Origin: Bradyrhizobium sp.
GTDB taxonomy: Bacteria; Pseudomonadota; Alphaproteobacteria; Rhizobiales; Xanthobacteraceae
Assembly: GCF_030654605.1 (NCBI RefSeq)
Contig: NZ_JAURXB010000234.1
Span: forward strand, 1-64,000
Direction: 5' to 3'
DNA length: 64,000 bases
Part shown: positions 17,491 to 26,461 of the stretch, piece by piece
Position numbering within the stretch: the first letter of the stretch is position 1
Layout: every line of letters begins with the position of its first letter
Translations under genes and position numbers: made by a program
The notes under the pieces: generated by a model
What the model was told of the DNA's origin: nothing
Seen by the model: only the letters and a program-made list of their open reading frames with translations
Databases searched by the model: none

Positions 17491-18519
17491 GTGCGGGTGT
17501 TACAAGATCCACCCGAGATTTCACACCAGCCGGTATTCAGACCCGCCATGCGAGACGGTACGCCGCAGCAGCAAACAGACATGTTGGGGCTGTCCATCGT
17601 CGTTCCCTGCTTCAATGAGGAACCCGGCCTGGCCGAACTGGTTCGACGCTGCTGCGAAAGCGCGTCATCGGCGGTCGGCGACAGCTTTGAATTGATCCTG
17701 GTCGACGACGGTTCGAGCGACCGCACCTGGGACGTGATTACATCCCAGATTGCCGGCCATCGCAATATCGTCGCCATCAAGCTCTCCCGAAATTACGGGC
17801 ATCAGATCGCGTTGACGGCAGGGCTGTCTGCTGTTCGAGGCAAAGTCGTTTTTGTCATCGATGCCGATTTGCAGGATCCGCCGGAACTGCTGAACGATAT
17901 GCTCGGGAAGATGAAGGAAAGCGGGGCCGACGTCGTCTACGGGCAACGACGGACGCGCGCCGGGGAAACCTGGTTCAAGACATTCGCAGCCAAACTGTTC
18001 TACCGAATTCTCGAGCGATCGACGGACGTGTCGATTCCGGTCGATGCCGGGGATTTCAGGCTGATGTCGAGACGGATCGCCGATATCATCGCGCAGATGC
18101 CCGAGCGCGACCGCTTCATCCGGGGAATGGTCGCCTCGGTCGGTTTCAAGCAGGTCGCGTTTCCCTACGACCGGCAGCGACGCTTTGCCGGATCGACCAA
18201 ATATCCGCTGGCCAAGATGATTCACTTCGCGACCGACGCGTTTCTCGGCTACTCCATGGTGCTGCTTCGGCTGTCTTCCATTGCCGCCCTCGTCCTGTTG
18301 CTGGCGCTGATCGGCGTCGCGGTGTATTCGATCTATGCGTGGCTCTATCTGGAAGTGGTGCCGGGATGGACCAGCATCATGATTTCGGTAATCGTGGTCT
18401 CTTTCTTCCAGTTGGTAACGCTCAGCGTGATCGGTGAGTATGTCGGGCGCATCTATCTGAGCACCAAGAACCGACCGCTGTTCATCATCGACTCCGTCGA
18501 ACGCAGTTCCGGGCAATGA
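17491..18519 (+). CDS. GtrB/DPM1-like undecaprenyl-phosphate glycosyltransferase
   Basis: A family 2 glycosyltransferase of up to 342 residues, like GtrB, ArnC and dolichol-phosphate mannose synthase. It has L-S-I-V-V-P-C-F-N-E-E, then L-V-D-D-G-S-S-D, then F-V-I-D-A-D-L-Q-D-P-P-E, then R-N-Y-G-H-Q-I-A-L-T-A-G. Two membrane helices fill the C-terminus, with V-I-G-E-Y-V-G-R-I-Y and K-N-R-P-L-F-I-I as the usual ending. It would make an undecaprenyl-phosphate sugar for periplasmic use. The start is uncertain: GTG 17491, ATG 17548 or ATG 17581; none has a strong Shine-Dalgarno. The next gene encodes a large membrane protein that could use the lipid-linked sugar. Confidence 0.85.
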   Translation: MRVLQDPPEISHQPVFRPAMRDGTPQQQTDMLGLSIVVPCFNEEPGLAELVRRCCESASSAVGDSFELILVDDGSSDRTWDVITSQIAGHRNIVAIKLSRNYGHQIALTAGLSAVRGKVVFVIDADLQDPPELLNDMLGKMKESGADVVYGQRRTRAGETWFKTFAAKLFYRILERSTDVSIPVDAGDFRLMSRRIADIIAQMPERDRFIRGMVASVGFKQVAFPYDRQRRFAGSTKYPLAKMIHFATDAFLGYSMVLLRLSSIAALVLLLALIGVAVYSIYAWLYLEVVPGWTSIMISVIVVSFFQLVTLSVIGEYVGRIYLSTKNRPLFIIDSVERSSGQ

Positions 18520-18582
18520 AAGCGTGCCGCGCCGGGAACAGTCGATCGGCGCTGCCCGGCTGGAGCCGAAAAGGCGCAGCCC

Positions 18583-20199
18583 GTGGTTGACCTCGCGGGA
18601 AGATTTCACGAGTCCGGCCGCCATGGTCTGCCGACGAACAAATGGGCGGTGTTTGGCATTATCCTCGGCCTGTCCTTCCTGATTGCGTTTGCGCTGACGG
18701 GAAACCAGATCTTCTACGCGAACTGGGGATTGGTGGACGACTGGGAGCCATTCGAATGGCTCCGGGCGGGGAAGGATCTCCCGTTCAGTGAAATCTGGAA
18801 CACCCTTCTCACCAAGACCGAAGTGGGAGTGCCCGGGGGACGGTATCGTCCCGCCTATTATTTCCTCAAGGCGCTCGAGATGGCGACCTGGGGCACCAAC
18901 GTCCACCTCTGGTATTTTTTCCGCACCCTCGAATTCACGGTATTCATTGCATCGATCTGGTGGATCACCAGCCGGTTTGTCGGAGTCTGGCCCGCCGCAA
19001 TCCTGCTGGTTCCGATGCTGTCCATGCCGTTCTGGGCCGACGTATGGGCCAGACTCGGCCCATCGGAAGCCTATGGCAGCGGTGCGCTCGGAATTCTGCT
19101 GCTGGGAGCCTATGGCGTCTTCGCGGGCCAGAGCGCGCGGGTTCGGGGCATCGGCGCCATTGCCATCACCGTCGCGACGGTCATTCTGGTGGGCGTCAAG
19201 GAAACCTTTGCGCCGTTTGCGGGATTGAGCGTCGCGCTGCTGGCGATCGCCTGCGCGTGGTGGCGGCTGTCGCTGCCGCTCGCCGGCTTGCTGGTCGCAA
19301 TCGTCTGCGGCGTTACCGGGGCTATCATGTTCATGGTGCAACAGAAGGTCTCCGGCGGCGTTGACTATTATGCCAAGCCGATCGAGCTTTCGTCACTGAT
19401 CACGATCGCAAGATCGAGCCTGTTGCACGCGATATCGTATTGGGGACCGGTGTATCTGGCGGCGGGATTGGCGCTCGCCTTGCTCGAACGTTCCAGGGGG
19501 CAAACCCTTCGGCGCTGGACGACGGCGTCTTTGGTGGCGGCCGCCGTGTTTGTCTTCCTTGTCGCCATGTATGTCTCCCAATGCGTCGCCTATCGCAGCG
19601 AACTTCCCCTCAACATGCGATATGATTTTCCGGGTGCGTTGTTTGTGCCGGTCAACTACTGCCTGCTGTCGTGCTACGTCGCCTACATGACGCGGCCGCA
19701 TTTTCCGCCCTGGTCCACCTGGGCTGTGGTCGGCGCCGTGATCCTGTCGGGTTATCTCCTGATACCGAAGGCGGCCGGCCAGTTTCGGCCATGGAGCCTG
19801 CCGAGAGCGACGTTTCGCAATATTCAGAGAACCGACACGTTCTTTCGCGAGTTGCAGTCCGTCGTCACGGCGGCCAGGAACTCGCCGGGGCGACCGGTGA
19901 TCCTCGAAAGCTACGAACCCTGGTCCTGGGCCTATGAGCCGGTCTTTGCGTTTTCGATCTATCTGGAAGCACTGGGGGCCAGAAATCCGGTTTCCATACG
20001 CATGCATTCCGTCGATCGCCCGGCAGGAGCACTGGATGAAGGGCTGAAAAAAGGCATCAAGGCACTTCAGGACCACGGCAACAAAAGGTTCGTCCCTCTC
20101 GCCACCAGCATTGCGGAGATGAAAGACGGCTGCATCAGCGTCGGCATCAACGGCCCGCCGGTTCCGGAATGCACCGGCTTCGCCGTCAAGACCGACTAG
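18583..20199 (+). CDS. multi-pass membrane protein, possible GT-C glycosyltransferase
   Basis: A 538-residue protein with roughly 10 hydrophobic helices and a soluble C-terminal part after about residue 410. I do not recognise a named family. After the first helix comes G-L-V-D-D-W-E-P-F-E-W, an acidic motif in the place where GT-C transferases carry their catalytic aspartates. It begins at a GTG 63 bases after the GtrB-like gene, same strand. In O-antigen modification systems a GtrB-type enzyme is paired with a polytopic transferase, so this could attach the lipid-linked sugar in the periplasm. That pairing is inference from position and topology. Confidence 0.55.
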   Translation: MVDLAGRFHESGRHGLPTNKWAVFGIILGLSFLIAFALTGNQIFYANWGLVDDWEPFEWLRAGKDLPFSEIWNTLLTKTEVGVPGGRYRPAYYFLKALEMATWGTNVHLWYFFRTLEFTVFIASIWWITSRFVGVWPAAILLVPMLSMPFWADVWARLGPSEAYGSGALGILLLGAYGVFAGQSARVRGIGAIAITVATVILVGVKETFAPFAGLSVALLAIACAWWRLSLPLAGLLVAIVCGVTGAIMFMVQQKVSGGVDYYAKPIELSSLITIARSSLLHAISYWGPVYLAAGLALALLERSRGQTLRRWTTASLVAAAVFVFLVAMYVSQCVAYRSELPLNMRYDFPGALFVPVNYCLLSCYVAYMTRPHFPPWSTWAVVGAVILSGYLLIPKAAGQFRPWSLPRATFRNIQRTDTFFRELQSVVTAARNSPGRPVILESYEPWSWAYEPVFAFSIYLEALGARNPVSIRMHSVDRPAGALDEGLKKGIKALQDHGNKRFVPLATSIAEMKDGCISVGINGPPVPECTGFAVKTD

Positions 20200-20290
20200 T
20201 CAGCGCAGGCAGCGGACGCCCGGGACCAGCCGAAGCAACTTTTCGCAAGGTGGCGCGTTTCGACTCTTCATTCATGGCAGGAGACGGGGC

Positions 20291-20530
20291 ATGGCCGACA
20301 CTTCGCAGATCAGAGAGCACATGGACGTCATTTCGTCGGACAGGAAGACGGTCGGCAAGGTCGACCATCTCGAAGGCTCCGACAAGATCAAGCTGACCAG
20401 GCAGAGCTCGCCTGATGGACAGCACCATCATTTCATTCCGGTCTCGTGGGTCGATCATATCGACCAGCACGTTCATCTGAACAAGTCCGGCGCCGACGTG
20501 ACCGCGCATTGGCAACACGGGCAACAGTGA
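20291..20530 (+). CDS. DUF2171 family small protein
   Basis: A 79-residue soluble protein resembling DUF2171, a PRC-barrel-like family. The pattern I-R-E-H-M-D-V-I-S-S-D, then V-G-K-V-D-H-L-E-G, K-L-T-R, and F-I-P-V-S-W-V-D-H-I-D-Q-H-V-H-L fits this group. AGGAGA lies about 8 nt before the ATG at 20291. The final third is His-rich. Function is unknown; members are often stress-linked in rhizobia by location. The following gene starts 11 bases after its stop. Confidence 0.78.
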   Translation: MADTSQIREHMDVISSDRKTVGKVDHLEGSDKIKLTRQSSPDGQHHHFIPVSWVDHIDQHVHLNKSGADVTAHWQHGQQ

Positions 20531-20541
20531 TCGGAGGAACC

Positions 20542-20904
20542 GTGCATCGCGCCGCCAACCTGTCATTCGAACGCATCGTGGATGAATTCGTGCGGTGGCG
20601 CGAGGTCCCCGAACACGAGCGGTCGCCGGCGCCGGCGTGGTGGTGGGGGCCGGCCTTCGAGGTGCTGGGCTGGCAGGCCCCGCTGCCCGTCGAATGGTGC
20701 GCCAAGCTGGAATTGGCTGAGGGTGCCACTTACGCCGAGGGCGCGGGAGTTTTTCTCAAATCCCTCGCCGGCCAGAGCTCGCTGCCGTGGCCCGGCAATT
20801 TTCCGCGCAGGCCCGCAGATTCCAATCGCAGCGAGAGCCCTGTCAGCGCGACAACCGCGCCGAGTTCCTTCCCGGCTTCGACCGCCGACCGGGTCTCGCC
20901 GTAA
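20542..20904 (+). CDS. hypothetical Trp-rich protein
   Basis: A 120-residue protein that I do not assign to a named family, although similar hypothetical proteins seem familiar from Bradyrhizobium. A clear GGAGGA lies just before the GTG at 20542. The core contains E-R-I-V-D-E-F-V-R-W-R-E-V-P, then A-P-A-W-W-W-G-P-A-F-E-V-L-G-W-Q, suggesting a small folded domain. The last 30 or so residues are low-complexity Ser/Ala/Pro. Its 3' end overlaps, tail to tail, the last 62 bases of the GGDEF-EAL gene on the other strand. Confidence 0.55.
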   Translation: MHRAANLSFERIVDEFVRWREVPEHERSPAPAWWWGPAFEVLGWQAPLPVEWCAKLELAEGATYAEGAGVFLKSLAGQSSLPWPGNFPRRPADSNRSESPVSATTAPSSFPASTADRVSP

Positions 20905-23900
20905 GGTCGCCGGCCGCGGGCTGCAGCGGCGGCGAGACCAGCATTGGGGCGGACCGCAGCAGGCTGGCCAGCTGCGCCGGCGGCAGCGGTTTACTGAACA
21001 GATAGCCCTGCATTTCATCGCAGGCGTGACTGCGCAGGAACGCCTGCTGTTCGACCGTCTCCACGCCCTCGGCAATGACGGTCATCCCCAGCGCCTTGCC
21101 CATGCTGATGATCGCCTGGGCGATGGCCTGATCCTCCGAATCGTTCGGCAGATCGCGAACAAAGGAGCGATCTATCTTGATGGTGTCGATCGGAAACTGC
21201 TTCATCAGCGACATTGACGAATAGCCGGTCCCGAAATCGTCGATCGCCAGCCGAATGCCGCGGCTCTGGATCGCGTCCAGCACCTTGACTGCTCGCGCCA
21301 CGTTCCGCATCACCATGCTTTCGGTGACCTCGAGTTGCAGCAGCACCGGAGACATGCCGCTTGACGCCAGCGCCTCGTCGATATCCTGCAACAGATGCTC
21401 GTCAACGAATTGCCGCGGCGAGAGATTGACCGCCATCGAAACCGGCCGCAATCCGCGGCGCTGCCAGGCCATGTTCTGCGCGCAGGCTTCCCTCAGCACC
21501 CAGCGGCCGATCGGAACGATCAGCCCGGTTTCCTCGGCCAGCGGAATGAATTGCAGCGGTGACAGCACGCCGAGTTCCGGATGGGTCCAGCGCAGCAGCG
21601 CCTCGACCCCGGTGATCTGGCCGGTCCCCATGTCCACCTTCGGCTGGTAATGCAGCGCGAACTGATCGCGTTCGAGAGCGCGGCGCAACGCGGTTTCCAG
21701 CGTCAGGCGCTCGATCGACTGGGTCTTGATCTCGCTGGTGAAGAAGCGGAAGCCGTTCTTGCCGTCGTCCTTGGCGAGGTACATCGCCATGTCGGCATTC
21801 TTGGTCAGCGTCTGCACGTCGCCGCCGTCCGAAGGGTAAATGGCGATGCCGATACTGGCCGTGGCGTGGCACTCGTGACCGCTCAATTGCAGGGGCTGGC
21901 TGAGCACGGTGAGCAGGTCGCCGGCGATGCGCTCGACGTCAGCGCGTTCAGCCGTTTCCTCCAGGATGACGACAAATTCATCGCCACCGAGCCGCGCCAC
22001 GACGTCGCTCGAACGCAAGGCGCCACGCAGCCGGTTGGCGATTTCCACCAGCAGCATATCGCCGGCGTCGTGGCCCAGCGAATCGTTAATCAGCTTGAAC
22101 CTGTCGAGATCGATGAACAACACGGCAAATCGGCGATCGTAACGGCACGCGGCCTCGATCGCGTGACGAAGCAGCTCGTTGAACATCTCCCGATTGGGCA
22201 GCCTGGTCAGGCTGTCGTGCGATGCGAGATATTCGATCCGTTCGTCTGCCCTGGTTTTCTCGTCGGCCCGGTCGAAGTTATCGATGGCGAAGGAAATATT
22301 CTCGGCCAGCCTCGCGAGCAGTTCCACCAGATCATCGGTGAACACATCTTCCTCGCCGGCGAGAAACAGCAACACGCCAGCGGCGACGCCGTCCTTCTTC
22401 AGCAGGGGAAAACCGGCGCCCGACCGCGTTCCGCCCCCCTTCGCGAGGGCATGCCAATGCGCGGTCCGCTCATTGGTCAGAAAATCATTCATGATGCAGG
22501 GCGCTTTCGTCCGGAACGCCGTTCCGGTCAGTCCGCGACCTTCCGGATGCCCGGCAGAGGTGGCGAAGCGAGTGCTCCTGACACGTTCATGGTTCTGTCC
22601 CTTCGAGGCGGCAATCCGCAGGAATTCATCGCCCGGCTCCGCCAGCACGATCGTCGTCGAGGTGAATTTGCCCCCGAGCACAGCGGCCGCGCAGACCAGC
22701 TCGAACATTTCTTCGCGGGTCTTGGCCCGCATGATCGCTTCGTTGGTCTCGCTGAGCGCGGCGAACATCCGCGTCAGCCGTTCCTTTTGTTCCTCCGCCC
22801 TCGCCTTTTCTTCCGCCCGATCGAAATTGTCGAGCGCAAACGAAACGTTTTCGGCGAGTCTCGCCAGCAATTCCACCAGATCTGCCGTGAATGCGTCCCG
22901 GTCCCGGGAAATGAACAGCAATACGCCGACCGCCCGGCCCCCCTCCTGCAGCAAGGGAAAGCTCGCCCCGGACTGTGTCCCATCTTCCCTGGCCTGTTGA
23001 TGGAAGTGCGCCGTCCGCTCATCGGCGAGAAAATCGTTGATGATGCAAGGTCGCCGGGTACGGAATGACGTTCCGGTCAACCCTCGACCTTCGGGTCGAT
23101 CTGCCGATACCGCGAGACTCTTGGCTTGCATACGCTCGTAGTCCACACCTTTGGTGGCGGCAACTCTCAGGAATTCGTCGCCGGGATCCGCAAGAGCAAT
23201 GGTTGCGGAGGTGAACATTCCACCGAGAACCGCGGCGTTGCACACCAGATCGAACAGCTCCGCCCGCGTCTTGACCCGCATGATCGCTTCGTTGGTGGCG
23301 CTGAGCGCCTCGAACATCCCGGTCAGGCGCTCTTTCTGCTTCTGCGCTTTCGCCGTCTCGTCGGCATGATCGAAGTTGACCAGCGCGAAAGCGACGTTCT
23401 CCGCCAGCCGCTGCAGCAGGTCGACGAACTCCGGCGTGAACGTCTCGAGCTCCAGGGAATTGAACATCAGCACGCCGGTGACGCGGTCGCCATCGAGCAG
23501 CGGCAGCGCCGCCGACGATCGCATGCCGCTGCGGCGCGCCTTGTCGTGCCACAATGCCGTTCGTTCATCGGCCTGAAAGTCGTTGCTGATGCAGGGTTGC
23601 CGGGTCCGGATGGCGGACCCGACCAGGCCGCGGCCCTGCGGCAGGTTGTCCGTGACCGCGATTTGCAGGTCCTTCATCTCGTGGGCATTCGGTCCCCTGG
23701 CGGCGACGATGCGAAGGAATTCGGAGCCGGGTTCGGCAAGCGCAATGGCGGTGGAACTGAATTTTGCGCCACGCACCGACGCCTCGCAGACCAGATCGAA
23801 CAGTTCGCCGCGCGATTTCGCCCGCATAATCGCTTCGTTGGTCGCGCTCAGCGCCGCGAGCATCCGCGCCAGGCGCCCCCTTTGGGCCTCGGTCCTGGCC

Positions 23901-24976
23901 TTCTCGGATGCGCGATCGAGATTATCGATGGCGACCGAAACGTTCTCCGCAATGCGCGCCATCAGCGCGATGATTTCCTCGTCCTCGGCCCAGGTTTTGC
24001 TGATGAAGAACAGCAATACACCGACGCTCCTGCCGGCCTTGACGATCGGCAGCGCAACCCCCGCCATGACGCCGACTTCGCGTCCCAATTCGTGCCACGG
24101 CTGCGCCTGCGCCGAGTTGAGGATGTCGGGGTTGATGCAAGCCTTCTGCGTTCGAAACGCGTTACCGCAAATGCCTTTGCCGTAAACATTATCCGGATCG
24201 ATCGAAAAGCGCGTTCGCGTGATCTGGTCGACGACCTCGCCGGTCCCCGCGACTGGCTTCAGCCAGATCGAATCCGGCTCCGCCAGCAGCACTGCCGCGG
24301 CGGTAGACTTTCCGCCATAAACCGCGGCATCGCAGACCAGCCGATAGAGTTCCTGCTCGTCCCTGGCGCGAAGAATGGCCTCGTTGGTCGCGCTGATGGC
24401 GCCGAACATCCGGTTGAGCCGTCGCATGGCGCGCTCGCTGTCCTTGCGCGCGGCCTCATGATCGAAATTGTCCAGCGCATAGGAGATGTTCGCGGACATC
24501 CGATCGAGCAGCGAGATGATCGGCTCGTTGAGCGATCCCACTTCGCGCAAGGTAACGAGCAGCACGCCGACGCTGCGGCCGCTGCGGTTCAGCGGCAGCG
24601 CCGCCACCGCTCCAATATGCGCCTCGGTCGCCCCTGCACGCCACGCCAGCGAACGCGCGTCGTTCAGGTAGTCATTGCAAATGCTGATCTTCCGCTCGCG
24701 GAAGGCCTGTCCGCAGACCCCGAGGCCCTCGGGGATATCGGCAGCGATCGAAATATCGATCGCGCACAGCCGCTTGACGTCGTCGCCAAAGCCTGCGGCG
24801 AACCGCAGCATATTGGTCCCCGGCTCCAGCAAGAAAACTGCCGTCGCGAGGAAGTCCCCGCTGGAAAAGGCGGCTTCGCAGACCTGGCGGTAGAGTTCCT
24901 CGGGTGATTTTGCATATAGAATTGCTTCGTTGGTTGCACTCAACGCCGCAAAGGTACGCGCGATACTCGTCTCCAA
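20843..24976 (-). CDS. five-GAF GGDEF-EAL c-di-GMP enzyme
   Basis: A 1377-residue cytoplasmic protein for turnover of cyclic di-GMP. Five GAF-like sensor repeats of about 182 residues are marked by S-A-T-N-E-A-I near 15, 200, 382, 563 and 745. A GGDEF domain follows with intact R-L-G-G-D-E-F near 995, and R-S-S-D placed five residues before it as an inhibitory I-site. The EAL domain has G-V-E-A-L-L-R-W near 1124, L-E-V-T-E-S, D-D-F-G-T-G-Y-S-S, K-I-D-R-S-F and A-E-G-V-E-T, so both activities look intact. There is no membrane helix. The start chosen is TTG at 24976 with GGGGAG six bases upstream, directly before the first repeat; no in-frame ATG suits. Confidence 0.88.
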   Translation of the reverse strand: METSIARTFAALSATNEAILYAKSPEELYRQVCEAAFSSGDFLATAVFLLEPGTNMLRFAAGFGDDVKRLCAIDISIAADIPEGLGVCGQAFRERKISICNDYLNDARSLAWRAGATEAHIGAVAALPLNRSGRSVGVLLVTLREVGSLNEPIISLLDRMSANISYALDNFDHEAARKDSERAMRRLNRMFGAISATNEAILRARDEQELYRLVCDAAVYGGKSTAAAVLLAEPDSIWLKPVAGTGEVVDQITRTRFSIDPDNVYGKGICGNAFRTQKACINPDILNSAQAQPWHELGREVGVMAGVALPIVKAGRSVGVLLFFISKTWAEDEEIIALMARIAENVSVAIDNLDRASEKARTEAQRGRLARMLAALSATNEAIMRAKSRGELFDLVCEASVRGAKFSSTAIALAEPGSEFLRIVAARGPNAHEMKDLQIAVTDNLPQGRGLVGSAIRTRQPCISNDFQADERTALWHDKARRSGMRSSAALPLLDGDRVTGVLMFNSLELETFTPEFVDLLQRLAENVAFALVNFDHADETAKAQKQKERLTGMFEALSATNEAIMRVKTRAELFDLVCNAAVLGGMFTSATIALADPGDEFLRVAATKGVDYERMQAKSLAVSADRPEGRGLTGTSFRTRRPCIINDFLADERTAHFHQQAREDGTQSGASFPLLQEGGRAVGVLLFISRDRDAFTADLVELLARLAENVSFALDNFDRAEEKARAEEQKERLTRMFAALSETNEAIMRAKTREEMFELVCAAAVLGGKFTSTTIVLAEPGDEFLRIAASKGQNHERVRSTRFATSAGHPEGRGLTGTAFRTKAPCIMNDFLTNERTAHWHALAKGGGTRSGAGFPLLKKDGVAAGVLLFLAGEEDVFTDDLVELLARLAENISFAIDNFDRADEKTRADERIEYLASHDSLTRLPNREMFNELLRHAIEAACRYDRRFAVLFIDLDRFKLINDSLGHDAGDMLLVEIANRLRGALRSSDVVARLGGDEFVVILEETAERADVERIAGDLLTVLSQPLQLSGHECHATASIGIAIYPSDGGDVQTLTKNADMAMYLAKDDGKNGFRFFTSEIKTQSIERLTLETALRRALERDQFALHYQPKVDMGTGQITGVEALLRWTHPELGVLSPLQFIPLAEETGLIVPIGRWVLREACAQNMAWQRRGLRPVSMAVNLSPRQFVDEHLLQDIDEALASSGMSPVLLQLEVTESMVMRNVARAVKVLDAIQSRGIRLAIDDFGTGYSSMSLMKQFPIDTIKIDRSFVRDLPNDSEDQAIAQAIISMGKALGMTVIAEGVETVEQQAFLRSHACDEMQGYLFSKPLPPAQLASLLRSAPMLVSPPLQPAAGDLTARPGRRSKPGRNSARLSR

Positions 24977-25362
24977 GATCCACTCCCCGGGAGCTACATT
25001 CGGCCCACCTTGGGAGTTATGCGGCGCGAGCGCTAAGTGGCCGTTATGAAACGCGATAAGTTCCGATTCAGGGTAAACGCCGAACCAACAATAAGGGGAA
25101 AACTCGGAAGAACTACTGTTCCGCAGGGGCGTGAGCCGGCCTGCGGGAGCACACAGACCGTCGAGCAGCGCCATAGCATTTGCGCTGCACTGCACCCAAC
25201 AATCCTGGGACCTAAATCCTGGCACCCAATTTTCGCTGCCCGGAATTGGTCTTCGCAAGAATGTGGTCCGGGCCATTGCCATCACGCGATCGCTTTGAAA
25301 CCATGCGGCTTGCGACAACAAGCAAGATCCGCCTTCCGCGCGGGCTCCAAAGAGGCCCCCCA
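24977..25362. promoter_or_regulatory. 386-base divergent intergenic region
   Basis: It lies between the GGDEF-EAL gene (minus) and the Ldh2-type dehydrogenase (plus), so promoters for both should be here. It has a short direct repeat, AATCCTGGGACC and AATCCTGGCACC, around 25200-25225. Composition is less GC-rich than the flanks. No open frame with protein-like sequence and no clear terminator were seen. Confidence 0.4.
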
Positions 25363-26415
25363 ATGCCGATCGTCCAGGCCGACCGTCTCACGCGCATCGG
25401 TGCCGCGTTGCTCAAGGCCGCCGGCGCGTCGGACGAAGAAGCGGACGCGGTGGCGGTCGGCTGCGTCAATGCCAACCTCGCCGGCCACGATTCGCATGGG
25501 ATCATCGCGATCCCGACTTATATCGACCGCATCAAGGCCGGGCATATCGTGCCTGGCGCGGAGTGGACCATCGTGCAGGAATCGCCGACCACGACCGTGA
25601 TCGACGGCCATTGGGGGTTCGGATTTCACGTCAACGCCAAGGCGATGGCCCTGACCATCGAAAAGGCGAAAACCGCCAACGTCGCCGCCTGCACCGTGTT
25701 CCGCCAGAGCCATGTCGGCCGGCTCGCGGCCTATCCCATGATGGCGATGCGCGAAGGCATGATCGGCATCGCCACCGCCGATTCCGGCAGGTCGCCGAAA
25801 ATCGTGGCGCCGTTCGGCGGCCGTGAGGCGCGGCTCGGCACCAATCCCATCTCGATCGCGGTACCCTCGGATCTCGAGGCGCCATTCTATCTGGATATGG
25901 CGACCTCGGCGGTCGCGGCCGGAAAGATTGCGCTGGCGGTTTCCCGCGGCGAGGAAATCCCGACCGGCTGGATCGTCGACAGCGAGGGCCGCCATACCAC
26001 CGATCCCACACAATATCGCAAGGGCGGCGCTTTGCTGCCGCTCGGCGGCAGCGAGGGCTACAAGGGCTCCGGCCTCGCGGCGATGATCGAGGTGCTGTGC
26101 GGCCTGCTCACCGGCCTCGGCTTCGGGGTCGAGCCCACCGGGCGGCATAATGACGGATGCTTCATGGCGGTGTTCAACGTCGCGGCGTTCCGTCCCCTGA
26201 AGGACTTCAAGAAGGAGGTCGGCGAGTTCGCGCGCTATCTCAAGGCGACGCCGCCGTCCGAAGGCTCCACCGGCGTATTCTATCCCGGCGAGGTCGAGTA
26301 TATCCGGGAGCAGCAGCGCAAGGCCGCCGGCATCGAAATCGAGGACGCAACCTGGGAAAAATTGCGCGCGCTGGCGGGCGACTACAGACTGGCCGCCGAG
26401 CTCGATCTGGCATGA
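25363..26415 (+). CDS. Ldh2/malate-type NAD(P)-dependent dehydrogenase
   Basis: A 350-residue member of the type-2 malate/L-lactate/L-sulfolactate dehydrogenase family, which has its own fold. Evidence is the A-N-L-A-G-H-D-S-H-G-I-I motif with catalytic His, then F-R-Q-S-H-V-G-R-L, G-T-N-P-I-S-I-A-V-P, Y-L-D-M-A-T-S and G-Y-K-G-S-G-L-A. The ATG at 25363 has an AAAGAGG run upstream and gives normal length. It is followed by a flavin monooxygenase and an FAH-family hydrolase on the same strand, which suggests oxidation of a 2-hydroxy acid in a degradation pathway. The exact substrate is unknown. Confidence 0.85.
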   Translation: MPIVQADRLTRIGAALLKAAGASDEEADAVAVGCVNANLAGHDSHGIIAIPTYIDRIKAGHIVPGAEWTIVQESPTTTVIDGHWGFGFHVNAKAMALTIEKAKTANVAACTVFRQSHVGRLAAYPMMAMREGMIGIATADSGRSPKIVAPFGGREARLGTNPISIAVPSDLEAPFYLDMATSAVAAGKIALAVSRGEEIPTGWIVDSEGRHTTDPTQYRKGGALLPLGGSEGYKGSGLAAMIEVLCGLLTGLGFGVEPTGRHNDGCFMAVFNVAAFRPLKDFKKEVGEFARYLKATPPSEGSTGVFYPGEVEYIREQQRKAAGIEIEDATWEKLRALAGDYRLAAELDLA

Positions 26416-26461
26416 TTTTCAATTTGGCCGGCACTTGTAGATCAAGCCCTTGGAGAGCAGC

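Noticed and set aside
22700..24950. Regularly spaced repeats resembling a repeat array
   Set aside because: The spacing is about 546 bases and the repeats are coding, one per GAF-like domain; not a CRISPR or satellite.
25220..25235. TGGCAC segment that suggested a sigma-54 promoter before the Ldh2-type gene
   Set aside because: The matching GC element is not at the required 10-base distance after GG; TTTCGC replaces TTGC.
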